Assembly (NCBI RefSeq): GCF_019375475.1 | Contig: NZ_JAHXGQ010000009.1 | Coordinates: 124,001-188,000 of the forward strand | From: Saccharothrix obliqua | Lineage (GTDB): Bacteria; Actinomycetota; Actinomycetes; Mycobacteriales; Pseudonocardiaceae | Direction of reading: 5' to 3' | Length of the DNA stretch: 64,000 bases | The notes under the pieces: generated by a model | Seen by the model: only the letters and a program-made list of their open reading frames with translations | Database searches by the model: none | Told to the model about the DNA's origin: nothing | Made by a program: the position numbers and the translations under genes | In this document: in pieces, positions 43,135 to 52,800 of the stretch | Numbering within the stretch: the stretch's first letter is position 1 | Layout of the letters: each line of letters begins with the position of its first letter

Positions 43135-43499
43135 CCCGCTCGTCGCTCGCCGACGTGTTCGTCGTGGCCACGGCGGACCCGGTCCGGCTGCTGTCGCTGT
43201 TGCACCGCAACCCCTTCGCGGAACTCGCGGTCGGGGTGACCGGTGCCGGTGTGGTCGCCGCCGTCACCGGCGGGCAGGTGCTGGCGTTCACGTCCGCCGA
43301 CGTGCCGTGCGTCGCCGCGGACGGGATGTGGTGCGCGGTGGTGGACACGCTGCACACGTGGCACGTCGCCGGGCTGGACCTCGGGCTGCTGCGGCGGCAC
43401 GGCCTGCCGCTGTGGTGCGAACACCACCGCGGCGCGCCCTCACCGTGCGGACGGCTCGATCCCGCGCAACCGGGCGGCGACCTCCTCGGCCCGCCGTGA
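43131..43499 (+). CDS. Small coupled protein of unknown function, 122 aa
   Basis: A 122-aa protein starting with a GTG that overlaps the stop of the GT-B-like gene (GTGA), so it is translated together with it. The N-terminal part has SSLADVFVVATADPVRLLSL, AELAVGVTGAGVVAAVTGGQ, a beta-rich pattern; then WCAVVDTLHTWHVAGLDL and a tail rich in Cys/His/Gly (LPLWCEHHRGAPSPCGRL). Its last 60 bp overlap the 3' end of the convergent STAND gene. No family was recognised. It is probably a partner of the preceding protein. Confidence 0.65.
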   Translation: MTRSSLADVFVVATADPVRLLSLLHRNPFAELAVGVTGAGVVAAVTGGQVLAFTSADVPCVAADGMWCAVVDTLHTWHVAGLDLGLLRRHGLPLWCEHHRGAPSPCGRLDPAQPGGDLLGPP

Positions 43500-45530
43500 C
43501 CCCAGGGCGGTCAGCAGGGCCAGCGCGCGCCGCCAGTGCTCGGCGGCGCGCGCCGGGTCGTCGGCCGCCTCGGCCAGCACCTCGTGCGCCTCGGCCGCGC
43601 CCCGGTCCGAGCCCAGCGCCACCATGTCCGCCAGCACGGCGGCGCCCACGCGGGTCGCTTCGGCCGGGTGCCCCGCGCGCTGGTGCAGCCGGGCCTCGGC
43701 GACGGCGACGCGGGCCCGGTTGTACGGGTCGGGCTCGACGAGCCCGTCGAACAGGGCCGCCGCCTCGCGGAGGGCGGCCAGCCCGTCCGGCACGCGCCCT
43801 ACCCGACCGAGGACGTCGCCGAGGTGGGTCAAGGTCAGCCCCAGGTTGCGGTCCGCGCCCAGTTCGCGGTTGGTGCGGACCAGTTCCTCCAGCCCGGCCA
43901 GGGCCTCCGCCGGCCTGCCCCGCTCCAGGTGCAGCAGGGCGAGCCTCTCCCGGGCGTCGGCCGCGCCGCGCCGGTCGCCCGCCGCCGTCGCGACCGCCAG
44001 CGACGCGGCCAGGTGGTGCTCGGCCTCGTCCGGGCGGCCGGCGGTGGCGAGCGCCATGCCGTGCCTGCGCAGCATCACGGCTTCGGCGACCGGTTGGCCC
44101 CACCGGCGGGCCGCCTCGACGCCCCGCTGGTTGATCTCCCACCGGTCGCGGTAGTGCTTGTGGTGCAGCAGCAGCGGCCACATCACGTCGGCGAGCTGCC
44201 AGGCGAGGTCGGGCCAGCCGTGCTCCAGGGCGAGCCTGCCGGCGGCGATGAGGTTGGCCCGCTCGGCTTCGAGCCAGTCCAACGCCCCGGTGCGGTCCAC
44301 CGCGGGCAGCCGCGTGGGCGGCGCGGAGAACTCGTACGGCAACCGGTCGCGGTACGGGGTGACGACGAGGTCCGCGACCCGGGCCGCGGCCAGGTACCAC
44401 TCCAGCATCCGCCGCGACGCACGCGTGCGCTCGGCGGGTTCGGCCTGGTCCCGCGCGTGCAGGCGCACCAGGTCGTGGAAGCGGAACCGGTCCTCGCGCA
44501 CCTCCTCGACCAGCGAGCCCTCCACGAGTTCGTCCAGCACGTCCGGCGGGGCGTCGTCAAGCACGGCCAGCGCGACCCGCGGCCCGAAGTCCTGGCCGGG
44601 GTGCGCGGCCAGCCGCCGGTACAGCGCCGCCGCCGCCGGTCGCAGCGCCCGGTAGGACAGGTCGAACGTGCTGCGGACGGACAGCTCCGGTGACGTGGAG
44701 AGCACCGCGAGCCGACCGCGCTCGTCGTCCAGTTCGGCGACGACGCGCTCCACGGACCAGCGGGGCCGGGTGACCAGGCGGGCCGCCGCGACGCGCAGCG
44801 CGATCGGCAGCCCGCCGCACAGGGCGACCAGCCGCCGCGCGGGCACGCGCTCGGTCGTCATGCGCCTGCCGCCGACGGCGAGGTCGAGCAGGCGCATCGC
44901 GGACGCGACGGCCAGCGGTCCGACGTCGAGCAGGCGGGCGCCCTCCGCCACCAGGCCGGTGAGGCGACCGCGGCTGGTCACCAGCACGGCGCTGCCGCGC
45001 GCCGCGGGCAGCAGCGGCCGGACCTGCGCGGCGGACAGGGCGTTGTCCAGCAGCACCAGCAGCTGCCGGTCCGCGGTCAGCGTCCGGTACAGCGCGACCT
45101 GCTCGGCCGGCTCCGCGGGCACGCGCTCCGGCGGCACGCCCAGCCCGCGCAGGAACAGGCCCAGCGCCTCGGCGGGGGTCACCGGCTCGCCGCCGCTGAA
45201 CCCGGCCAGGTCGACGTAGAGCTGCCCGTCCGGGAACCGGTCGCGCCGCCGGTGTGCCCAGTGCAGGGCGAGTGCGGTCTTCCCGACGCCGCCCGGGCCG
45301 CTCAGCACGGCGAACGTCCGGCCGCCGCGCGCGCCTGCCGCGTCCAGCGCGGACAGCTCCGCGGCGCGGCCGGTGAAGTGGGCCGGCTCGGCGGGCAGTT
45401 GGCGCGGCAGCGGTGGCGGGGTGGCGACCGCGTGGATGTGGACGCCGCCGTGGACCGTGCCCGCCTGCACCGCACCGCCGGAAACCGAACCCGTCAGCTC
45501 GTTGCGCTGCTCCCCGCCCTCGGTCGCCAT
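43440..45530 (-). CDS. STAND (NB-ARC) NTPase with TPRs and N-terminal amyloid-type motif (NLR-like)
   Basis: A 696-aa NLR-like protein. Residues 10-33 form a Gly/Gln/Asn-rich motif (NELTGSVSGGAVQ, AGTVHGGVHIH) closely matching the C-terminus of the 113-aa protein at 22867-23208. After a Pro-rich linker comes the NB-ARC domain: P-loop FAVLSGPGGVGKTALALHWA near residues 70-90, Walker B RQLLVLLDNALSAAQV, and SAVLVTSRGRLTGLV. A helical winged part (FRFHDLVRLHARDQAEPAER) leads to about 280 residues of TPRs (HLERGRPAEALAGLEELV). There is no SARP domain, so it is not a simple activator. The start ATG 45530 follows GGGAGGG. Sensing by TPR and nucleated oligomerisation via the motif are inferred from NLR biology. 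Confidence 0.85.
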   Translation of the reverse strand: MATEGGEQRNELTGSVSGGAVQAGTVHGGVHIHAVATPPPLPRQLPAEPAHFTGRAAELSALDAAGARGGRTFAVLSGPGGVGKTALALHWAHRRRDRFPDGQLYVDLAGFSGGEPVTPAEALGLFLRGLGVPPERVPAEPAEQVALYRTLTADRQLLVLLDNALSAAQVRPLLPAARGSAVLVTSRGRLTGLVAEGARLLDVGPLAVASAMRLLDLAVGGRRMTTERVPARRLVALCGGLPIALRVAAARLVTRPRWSVERVVAELDDERGRLAVLSTSPELSVRSTFDLSYRALRPAAAALYRRLAAHPGQDFGPRVALAVLDDAPPDVLDELVEGSLVEEVREDRFRFHDLVRLHARDQAEPAERTRASRRMLEWYLAAARVADLVVTPYRDRLPYEFSAPPTRLPAVDRTGALDWLEAERANLIAAGRLALEHGWPDLAWQLADVMWPLLLHHKHYRDRWEINQRGVEAARRWGQPVAEAVMLRRHGMALATAGRPDEAEHHLAASLAVATAAGDRRGAADARERLALLHLERGRPAEALAGLEELVRTNRELGADRNLGLTLTHLGDVLGRVGRVPDGLAALREAAALFDGLVEPDPYNRARVAVAEARLHQRAGHPAEATRVGAAVLADMVALGSDRGAAEAHEVLAEAADDPARAAEHWRRALALLTALGSRRAEEVAARLRGIEPSAR

Positions 45531-45655
45531 GCGCCCTCCCGTGCGCCAAGACGACCGTACGGTGGCGGGTCGCCGATCGAGCCCCAGGACCGCCGGAACG
45601 GGTGCCGGCAACCACCCGGGACGAGCAACGGCGGGCCGCGAACCGCCACGAGTCG

Positions 45656-46255
45656 TCACTGCGGCAGGGCGTTCTCCGCCGATCGGGCGGTCCAGTGGGG
45701 GTCGCGGCCCAGGAGGGTGAGGGTCCGGTGCCAGTCCGGGGCGTCCGCCGCGGTCGGGAGGGCGGGTGCGAAGGGCGCGCCCGGTGCGGTGCGGGTCGGG
45801 CCGTCCGGGATGTGCTCGGCCTGGCGCAGCGCGGCGGTGACCAGGTCGGCCGGGTAGTCGATCCCGGTGCCGAGGCTCGCGGCGACGTCCCAGCCGTGCA
45901 CGAGCGTGTCGACCAGGTGGAAGCCGATCACGACGGGCAGGGGGAAGCGGCGGCCCGCCAGTTCGGGCAGCAGGACCTGCCGGTCGGGGGCGGCGGCGAA
46001 GGCGGTGACGACCAGGTCCGCCGACCGGGCGTGGGCGGCGGGTGAGGGGGCTCGTGGTGCGAACGCCTCGGCGGTGACGTCGGCACGCACGGCGGCGGCG
46101 AAGCCGTGGTCCTGGCCGATCATGTGCGCCAGCAGGGCGCGGAGGTCCCAGTCGGCGCACGGGGTCGGCCGGTCGAGGTCGGCGGGCGTGACCGCGGCGA
46201 CGAGAGGGCGGACGGCGTCCACCGCGCGGCGGTGCAGCCCGATAATCGTATGCAT
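45656..46255 (-). CDS. TIGR03086-type DinB/mycothiol-dependent maleylpyruvate isomerase-like protein
   Basis: A 199-aa protein of the DinB/MDMPI superfamily. The start MHTIIGLHRRAVDAVRPLVA and the motif LDRPTPCADWDLRALLAHMIGQ (the conserved PC-x-x-W-x-x-R-x-L-x-x-H pattern) are diagnostic, with a metal-binding His. The second metal region is VIGFHLVDTLVHGWDVAASL. Family members bind a divalent metal and use mycothiol or related thiols, but substrates are mostly unknown. The ATG at 46255 gives the standard N-terminus. It is divergent from the MarR gene with a MarR-type palindrome between, so its expression may be controlled by that regulator. Confidence 0.88.
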   Translation of the reverse strand: MHTIIGLHRRAVDAVRPLVAAVTPADLDRPTPCADWDLRALLAHMIGQDHGFAAAVRADVTAEAFAPRAPSPAAHARSADLVVTAFAAAPDRQVLLPELAGRRFPLPVVIGFHLVDTLVHGWDVAASLGTGIDYPADLVTAALRQAEHIPDGPTRTAPGAPFAPALPTAADAPDWHRTLTLLGRDPHWTARSAENALPQ

Positions 46256-46261
46256 GTGCTT

Positions 46262-46283
46262 ACTATCTGCGCCTGTAGATGGT
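46262..46283. promoter_or_regulatory. Putative MarR operator between divergent genes
   Basis: Arms ACTATCT and AGATGGT around an 8-nt spacer, complementary with one mismatch. It lies 7 bp from the DinB-like ATG and just upstream of the MarR -10 box, a good position to repress both. Confidence 0.45.
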
Positions 46284-46294
46284 TGGTCAAGCGG

Positions 46295-46300
46295 TATCGT
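46295..46300 (+). promoter_or_regulatory. Leaderless -10 box for the MarR gene
   Basis: TATCGT, 7-nt spacer, GTG at 46308. No ribosome site lies between. Confidence 0.5.
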
Positions 46301-46307
46301 CGCGGGT

Positions 46308-46733
46308 GTGACCGGACGGCGCCAGGACCTCGGCGCGTCGTTCGCCCGGTTGACCAGGGCGATGATCGACGCGGAGACCCCGATCCTGGCCGCGCGCGGT
46401 GTCGGCATGTGGGAGTACGTCGTGCTCTCCGCGCTGGAGGACGGCGCCGCGCCGACCCAGGCCGAGCTGGCCGCGACCGTCCGCCGCGACAAGACCCGCC
46501 TCATCCCGATCCTCGACGCGCTGGAGGGCCGGGGCCTGCTCAGCCGCACCCCGGACCCGGCGGACCGCCGCAACCGGGTCGTGGCGCTCACCGAACCGGG
46601 ACGGGCCGTGCTCGCCGCGTGCCGCGCGGGCGTCCGCGCGATGGAGGACGAGTTCCTGGCGGCCGTGCCCGCCGCCGAGCGCCGGATCTTCACCACCGTG
46701 CTGGAACAGCTCGCCGACCGCACGTCCCGCTGA
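46308..46733 (+). CDS. MarR-family regulator
   Basis: A 141-aa winged-helix repressor. The helix-turn-helix and wing are readable: ALEDGAAPTQAELAATVRRD, then KTRLIPILDALEGRGLLSRT, and the wing PDPADRRNRVVALTEPGRAV. The end is a dimerisation helix (ERRIFTTVLEQLADRTSR). The GTG start 46308 lies 7 nt after the -10 box. It is divergent from the DinB/MDMPI-like gene with a shared palindrome, so it probably controls that gene in response to a small aromatic or oxidant ligand. A 7-bp-arm inverted repeat follows its stop codon. Confidence 0.92.
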   Translation: MTGRRQDLGASFARLTRAMIDAETPILAARGVGMWEYVVLSALEDGAAPTQAELAATVRRDKTRLIPILDALEGRGLLSRTPDPADRRNRVVALTEPGRAVLAACRAGVRAMEDEFLAAVPAAERRIFTTVLEQLADRTSR

Positions 46734-46756
46734 CAAAACCCCAGGTCACAGCGCTG

Positions 46757-46773
46757 CTCACACCGAGTGTGAG
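46757..46773. promoter_or_regulatory. Inverted repeat between MarR and RHS genes
   Basis: Perfect palindrome CTCACAC-CGA-GTGTGAG, with a third GTGTGAG half-site 5 bp further on (46778-46784). It may be an activator or repressor site for the RHS gene or a MarR terminator; there is no T-run. Confidence 0.4.
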
Positions 46774-46837
46774 CTGAGTGTGAGGCCGGGTCGCCAAGCT
46801 CTCGGCGACTCGCTGCGGTCACACTGGGGGAGGACGC

Positions 46838-49800
46838 GTGAGACGCGTGCCGATATCTCGTGCCTGGCTGTTCCTGCTGATGGTCGTGCTGCTGCTGGCG
46901 CCGCTCACGACCGGATCGCGGACGCTGTTCGACCGGATCGGCGGCCTGCCACCGGGTGCGTCGGAGGCGGCCCCGGAGCAGCGCTCCGGCACCGCCGACG
47001 CCGGCCGGGACGGCTCCGGGACGCGGGTCGCCCGCGACCTGGACGACCGGGACCAGCCACGCCCACCGGACGCCGTGCCCGACGAGGCAGGCCCGCTGCC
47101 CGCCGTGTGGCGGCCCGACGACGGCCAGGCGGTGGTCACGCCGCACGTCGAGCAGGGCAGGACCGGCCCGGCGATCGACCCGGCGGCCGTGGAGCGGCCC
47201 GGTGACCGCACCGAGTCCACGCAGACCTTCGACAACCCGGACGGCACGCGCACGCTGCGCCTGCACACGGGTCCGGCCAACGTCCGACGCGGCGACCAGT
47301 GGGTGCCGGTGGACCTGGCGCTGGTCGAGGACCGGGGCCGCTACCGGCCGCGGACCGGGCCGCTGGACGTCCGGCTGGCCCACGCGGCGGCCGACCCCGA
47401 GCTGGTCCGGCTCGCGTTCGACGACGACCACGTGCTGACCTACCGGCTGGACGACGCCGCCGACGCGCCGGCCGAGGTGTCCGGCGCGGCGGCCCGCTAC
47501 CGCGACGTGCGGCCGGGCGCGGACCTCGTCCTCACCGCCACGCGCACCGGCGTGAAGGAGGACCTGGTCCTCGCCTCGGCTACCGCGACCAGCACGTTCA
47601 CCTTCACCCTCGACACCCGGCGGCTCACGCCCCGGCTGTCCGGCGGCGCGGTCGAGCTGGTGGACGGCGACCGCGTGGTCGCCACCATCCCCGCCGGCCA
47701 CGCCGACGACGCCAACGGCGTGCGCACGGAGGCCGTCCGCTACGCGCTCGACGCCGTGGACGCCGACACGTGGCGGTTGCGCGTCGAGCTGGACCAGGCG
47801 TGGCTGCGTGAGGCGGGCCGCGCGTTCCCGGTGACGCTTGACCCCACGGCCGCGTTGTTCAACGCGGACAGCGACGACAACTACGTGCGGTCGGACAAGC
47901 CCGCGAACCACGGTTCCGTCGAACTGGAAGTCGGCCGTGTCGAGGGCAAGCCGGTGTCCCGCGCGTACCTGTCGTTCGACAACGCGCTCGGCACGTTGGC
48001 CAACCAGTACATCGTCGGCGCGACGCTCAACCTCGACAACGTCTGGTCGGGTTCCTGCACGCCCCGCTCCGTGTCGGTGTACGAGGTGACCGACCCGTGG
48101 CAGAACACGTGGCCCGGCGCGGCCGTCGGGCAGGCGTTGGCCACACGGGAGTTCGCGCACGGCGACGGCTGCGGCCAGCCCGCGTGGGTGAGCTTCCCGC
48201 TCGACCCGAAGCTGATGACCCGCTGGACCCACGGAACGGGCCTGCCGCACGGCTTCTCGCTGCGTGCCGCGGACGAGACCGCCAACGGCGGCCGGCGGTT
48301 CGCCTCGGCCAACTCCGCCAACCCGCCGTACCTCGACGTCATCTACGCCCCGCAGGGCGCCTCGTTCGAGGTCACGGGCGTCACGCTGCCGACGAACACG
48401 CGTGCGGGCAAGCTCGGCGCACGCGTCACGAACCTCGGTGCGGACACGTGGAACGCCAACGTGGACTTCGGGTTCATCGTCAAGCGCAAGGACGGCACGC
48501 ACATCCGCACGCAGCGCGGCGGCTGGCGGGCGGACATCGGCCCGATGCAGACCCACACGTTCGTGGACCTGCCGATCGAACCCCTCGCACCGGACACCTA
48601 CGACGTCTTCCTGACGATGTTCGCCGGCGGTCAGGACTTCCAGCAACTGCACCAGGTCCCGTACGCCCGGTTCGAGCTGAAGGTCTCCAACGTCGCCCCG
48701 TCGTCGAACCTCCAGCAGCCGGGCAGCGGCGCGACGGTGGAGAACCGCACGCCCACCCTGTACGCGGAGGGCAAGGACGACGACAACTGGCCCGGCCGCG
48801 GCCTCTCCTACAAGTTCCGCATCTGCACCGACACGGCGCTGACGCAGAACTGCCAGGAGTCGCCGGACTGGGGTGCCCAGTCGTGGGCGCCGGACACGCT
48901 GCGCTGGAACACCACCTACTACTGGGGCGTCAAGACCTACGACACGGTGGACGCCACGCCCAACTGGGTGGGCCCGCTGGCGTTGACCACGCGCGTGCCG
49001 CAGCCGCAGATCACCTCGCACCTCGCGGGCACGCCGGACGGCAAGCAGGGACCGGGGCTCGACCCCAGCATCGGCAACTACACCACGGCCGTGACCGACG
49101 CACGGGTGGCGACGGTCGGCCCCGACCTGACCATCACGCGGACGTACAACAGCCTCGACCCGCGCCGTGACACGGCGTTCGGCGAGGGATGGGCGTCCCG
49201 GCTGGACATGCGGCTGCGCAAGGACGACGACGTCTCCGGCGACGTGGTGATCACCTACCCGACCGGGCGGCAGGTGCGTTACGGGCGGAACGCGGACGCG
49301 TCCTACGCGTCGCCTTCGGGCAGCACCGCCGACCTCGTGCACCACACCGACACGGGCCGCTACACGTTGCGGGACAACAGCGGCAACCGGTGGGAGTTCG
49401 ACGTCCTCGGCCGGCTGGTGCGGATCTTCGACCCGGCCGGGCTGTCCGAGACGCTGGTGCACGACACGCAGGACCGCGTCGCCACCATCACCAACGACGT
49501 CAGCGGGCGGCAGCTCTCCTTCACCTGGACCGGGAAGCACGTCGCGACGGTGACGGCGGGCGACCTCGTGTGGACCTACACGTACCAGGGCGACCGGCTC
49601 ACCAGCGCGTGCGTGCCCGGCGGCGCCCCGAACTGCACGACCTACACGTACCAGGACGGCTCGCACTACCGCAGTTCCGTGCTGGACGACTCGCCACGCG
49701 CGTACTGGCGGTTGGGCGAGACCACGGGCGACAAGTTCGCCAACGTGACCGCCCGCCGGAACGGGGAGAACGCCGGCACGCAGCACGCCGTCCTCCTCGG

Positions 49801-52800
49801 CGCCGGTGGCGCACTGGGCGGCACGAGCGACAAGGGCGCGGCCTTTGACGGCAACAGCAGCTACGTGACGCTGCCGTCCGGACTCACCCCGCACACCATG
49901 TCGTTGGCCGTGGAGCTGTGGTTCAAGACGACGGCGCACGGCACGTTGCTCAGCTACGCCGACCAGCCGTTCCCGAACGCCGCGTCCGCGTCGACGCCGA
50001 TCCTCTACGTGGGCACGGACGGCCTGCTGTACGGCGGGTTCACCGTGCGCGCCACGGACGGCAGGCGGCAGATCGTCAGCCCCTCGGGCGTGGCGGACGG
50101 GCAGTGGCACCACGCCGTGCTGTCCGGTGCGATCGACCGCCAGACGCTGTACCTGGACGGGGTCGCGGTCGGTCAGCTGGAGGGCCTGATCGACCACCGG
50201 CAGCAGGGCGCGCTGACCCTCGGCGCGGGCTCCGGCAAGGACTGGCCCGCCACCAACGGCGGCGCCTTCCACTTCAACGGCTCCATCGACGAGGTGGCCG
50301 TCTACACGCACTCGGTGGGCCCGTTGGCCGCACGCCAGCACTTCGGCGCGCGCAACGCGATCGGCGCGTTGACGTCGGTGCTGCTGCCGCAGGACAACCG
50401 GCAGTTCGCGAAGCTCACCTACGACGACATCAACGACCGCGTGTCGACGCTGGTCGACCACGAGGGCGTCACGTGGACGTTGGACACGCCGCAGGTGCAG
50501 GACGCCGTGCGCACGGCGGTGATCCGCGGCCCGTCGTCGCACGGTGAGTGGTCCTACACGTTCGACCTCGACAACGGCGGACGGCTGACCGGCCGCCACC
50601 ACAACGGCGCTTCCCGCACGTACAGCTACAACACGGCCGGGTACCTCTCCGCCACCGTGGACGAGATCGGTGCGCGCACCGAGCAGACCACGGACGCGCG
50701 TGGCAACCGGTTGAGCAACAAGACATGCCGTGCGCCGGGCACGTGCAACACGACGTACTTCACCTACCTCCAGTCCGACGACCCGCTGGACCCACGCAGG
50801 GACAAGCTCGCGTCGATCTCCGACGCCCGGTCGTCGGGTCCCGAGGACACGACGTACCGCACGAGCTACACCTACGACACGGCCGGTCGGCTGACGCAGA
50901 CCACCTGGCCGGTCCCCGCCGGGCACACCACCGCGCCGACCGAGACGAACACCTACGAATCCGGTCTCCTCGTCCGGACGACGGGCCGGCGCGGGCAGGT
51001 CACCACCTACACGTACGCGCCCAACGGCGACCTGTCCGAGGTGGCCACGCCCGACCGGCAGCGGACGCAGTACACCTACGACGCCCTCGGGCGGCGCAAG
51101 ACCATCACGTCGGCGAACTCGGGTGGTGTCGCCTACGGCACCACGACCGTCGAGTACACGCCGCGGTCGCAGCCCGCGAAGGTGACCGAGCCCGCCGTGC
51201 GCAACCCCATCACGGGCGTGACGCACACGAAGGTCACGTCGTACCGCTACGACGGCAACGGCAACGTGGTGGAGACCTCGGTCTCCGACGCGACCGGCGG
51301 TGACGCCACGCGCACCACGACCATGACCTACGACGCGCACGACCGGCTGGCCGCCACGACGTACCAGGACGGCGGCGTCGAGACGCAGGAGTACGCGGAC
51401 AACGGCCTGACGCACGTCGTCACCGACGTCAAGGGCATCCGCTGGGCCTCCCAGTACGACGAGCGCGGCCTGCTGCTGGCCCGGTCGGCGTCCGGCGCGG
51501 GCGTCGACCCGGAGAACCCGGCGGCGACCGGCCTGGCGCTGGAGTCCCACGTGTACGACGCGGCGGGACGGGTGCGGCGGTCCGTGGACGCCATCGGTCG
51601 CATCACGACGTTCACCTACTACGACGACGGTCTGCCGGCCACGGTCGTGCGGGAGAACGGCAACGTGACGCTGGAAGACCACACCTACGACCCGGCGGGC
51701 CACGAGACCCGGCGCGTCACCACGGGTGGGATCACCACCGTCAACACCTTCGACCCGATGGGCTTCCAGACGTCCAGCACGTTCGACCCCGCGGGCGTCA
51801 ACCGGAGCGTGACCTTCCAGCGCGACGCGGACGGCAACCCGACCCGCGTCGAGCGCCGCGGCGCGGCCGACCCGAACCGGGTCGAGACGGCCACGTTCGA
51901 GTACGACCCGGCGTCGAACCTGACCCGGCAGCACGACCACCTCGTGCCCGGCACGGCGTTCACCACGGCGTACGACTACGACGACCGCGGTTTGCAGATC
52001 GCCGTCACGGACCGGCGCGGCCTGACCTCCGAGCGGTCCTACGACGCGACCGGCGCGCTGGTGTCCGTCACGACCCCCGCGACCGAGGTGTGGGACGCCG
52101 GTGTCCGGACGGCGTCGTTCCGCGGCACGCGCACGTTGGGGCGCAACGCGTTCGGCGAGGTGACCCACGACCGGGACGCGGCGGGTGGGGTGACCACGAG
52201 CGAGTTCGACCCCATGGGCCGGGCCACGGCCGTGACGCTGCCCGACTACACCCCGCCCGGTGGCGCGGTGATCCGGGCGACCACGCGCACCACCTACGAC
52301 GTGGCCGGCCGCGCGGTGCAGGTCAAGGACCCGCTGGACCGCGTGACGACCTACGACTACGACCCGTACGGGCGCGTCCTGTCCGTCACCAGGCCGCAGG
52401 TCGGCGACGTGCCGTCGGTGGCGCGGGTGACCTACGACCGGGTCGGCGAGCCGCGATCGGTGACCGACCCCGCCGGTGGGCGCACCCTGTACACCTACGA
52501 CGACCTGGGTCGCCGCGTGACCTCGACCAAGGTGGACCGGTCGAGCGGCCAGACGCTGTACTACACGACGACCACCGGCTACGACCAGGCCGGCAACGCC
52601 ACGTCGGTCACCAACCCGATGGGCGCGGTGTCCACGGCGGCGTACAACGCGGCCGGTGAGGTGCTGACGGCGGCCGACGCCACCAGCCGCGCCACGACCT
52701 TCGCGTACGACATCGTCGGTCGGCAGAGCAGGACCACGGACCCGGCCGGCCTGGTCACCACGACCACGTACGACCTGCTGGGTCGGCCGGTGCGCCTGGC

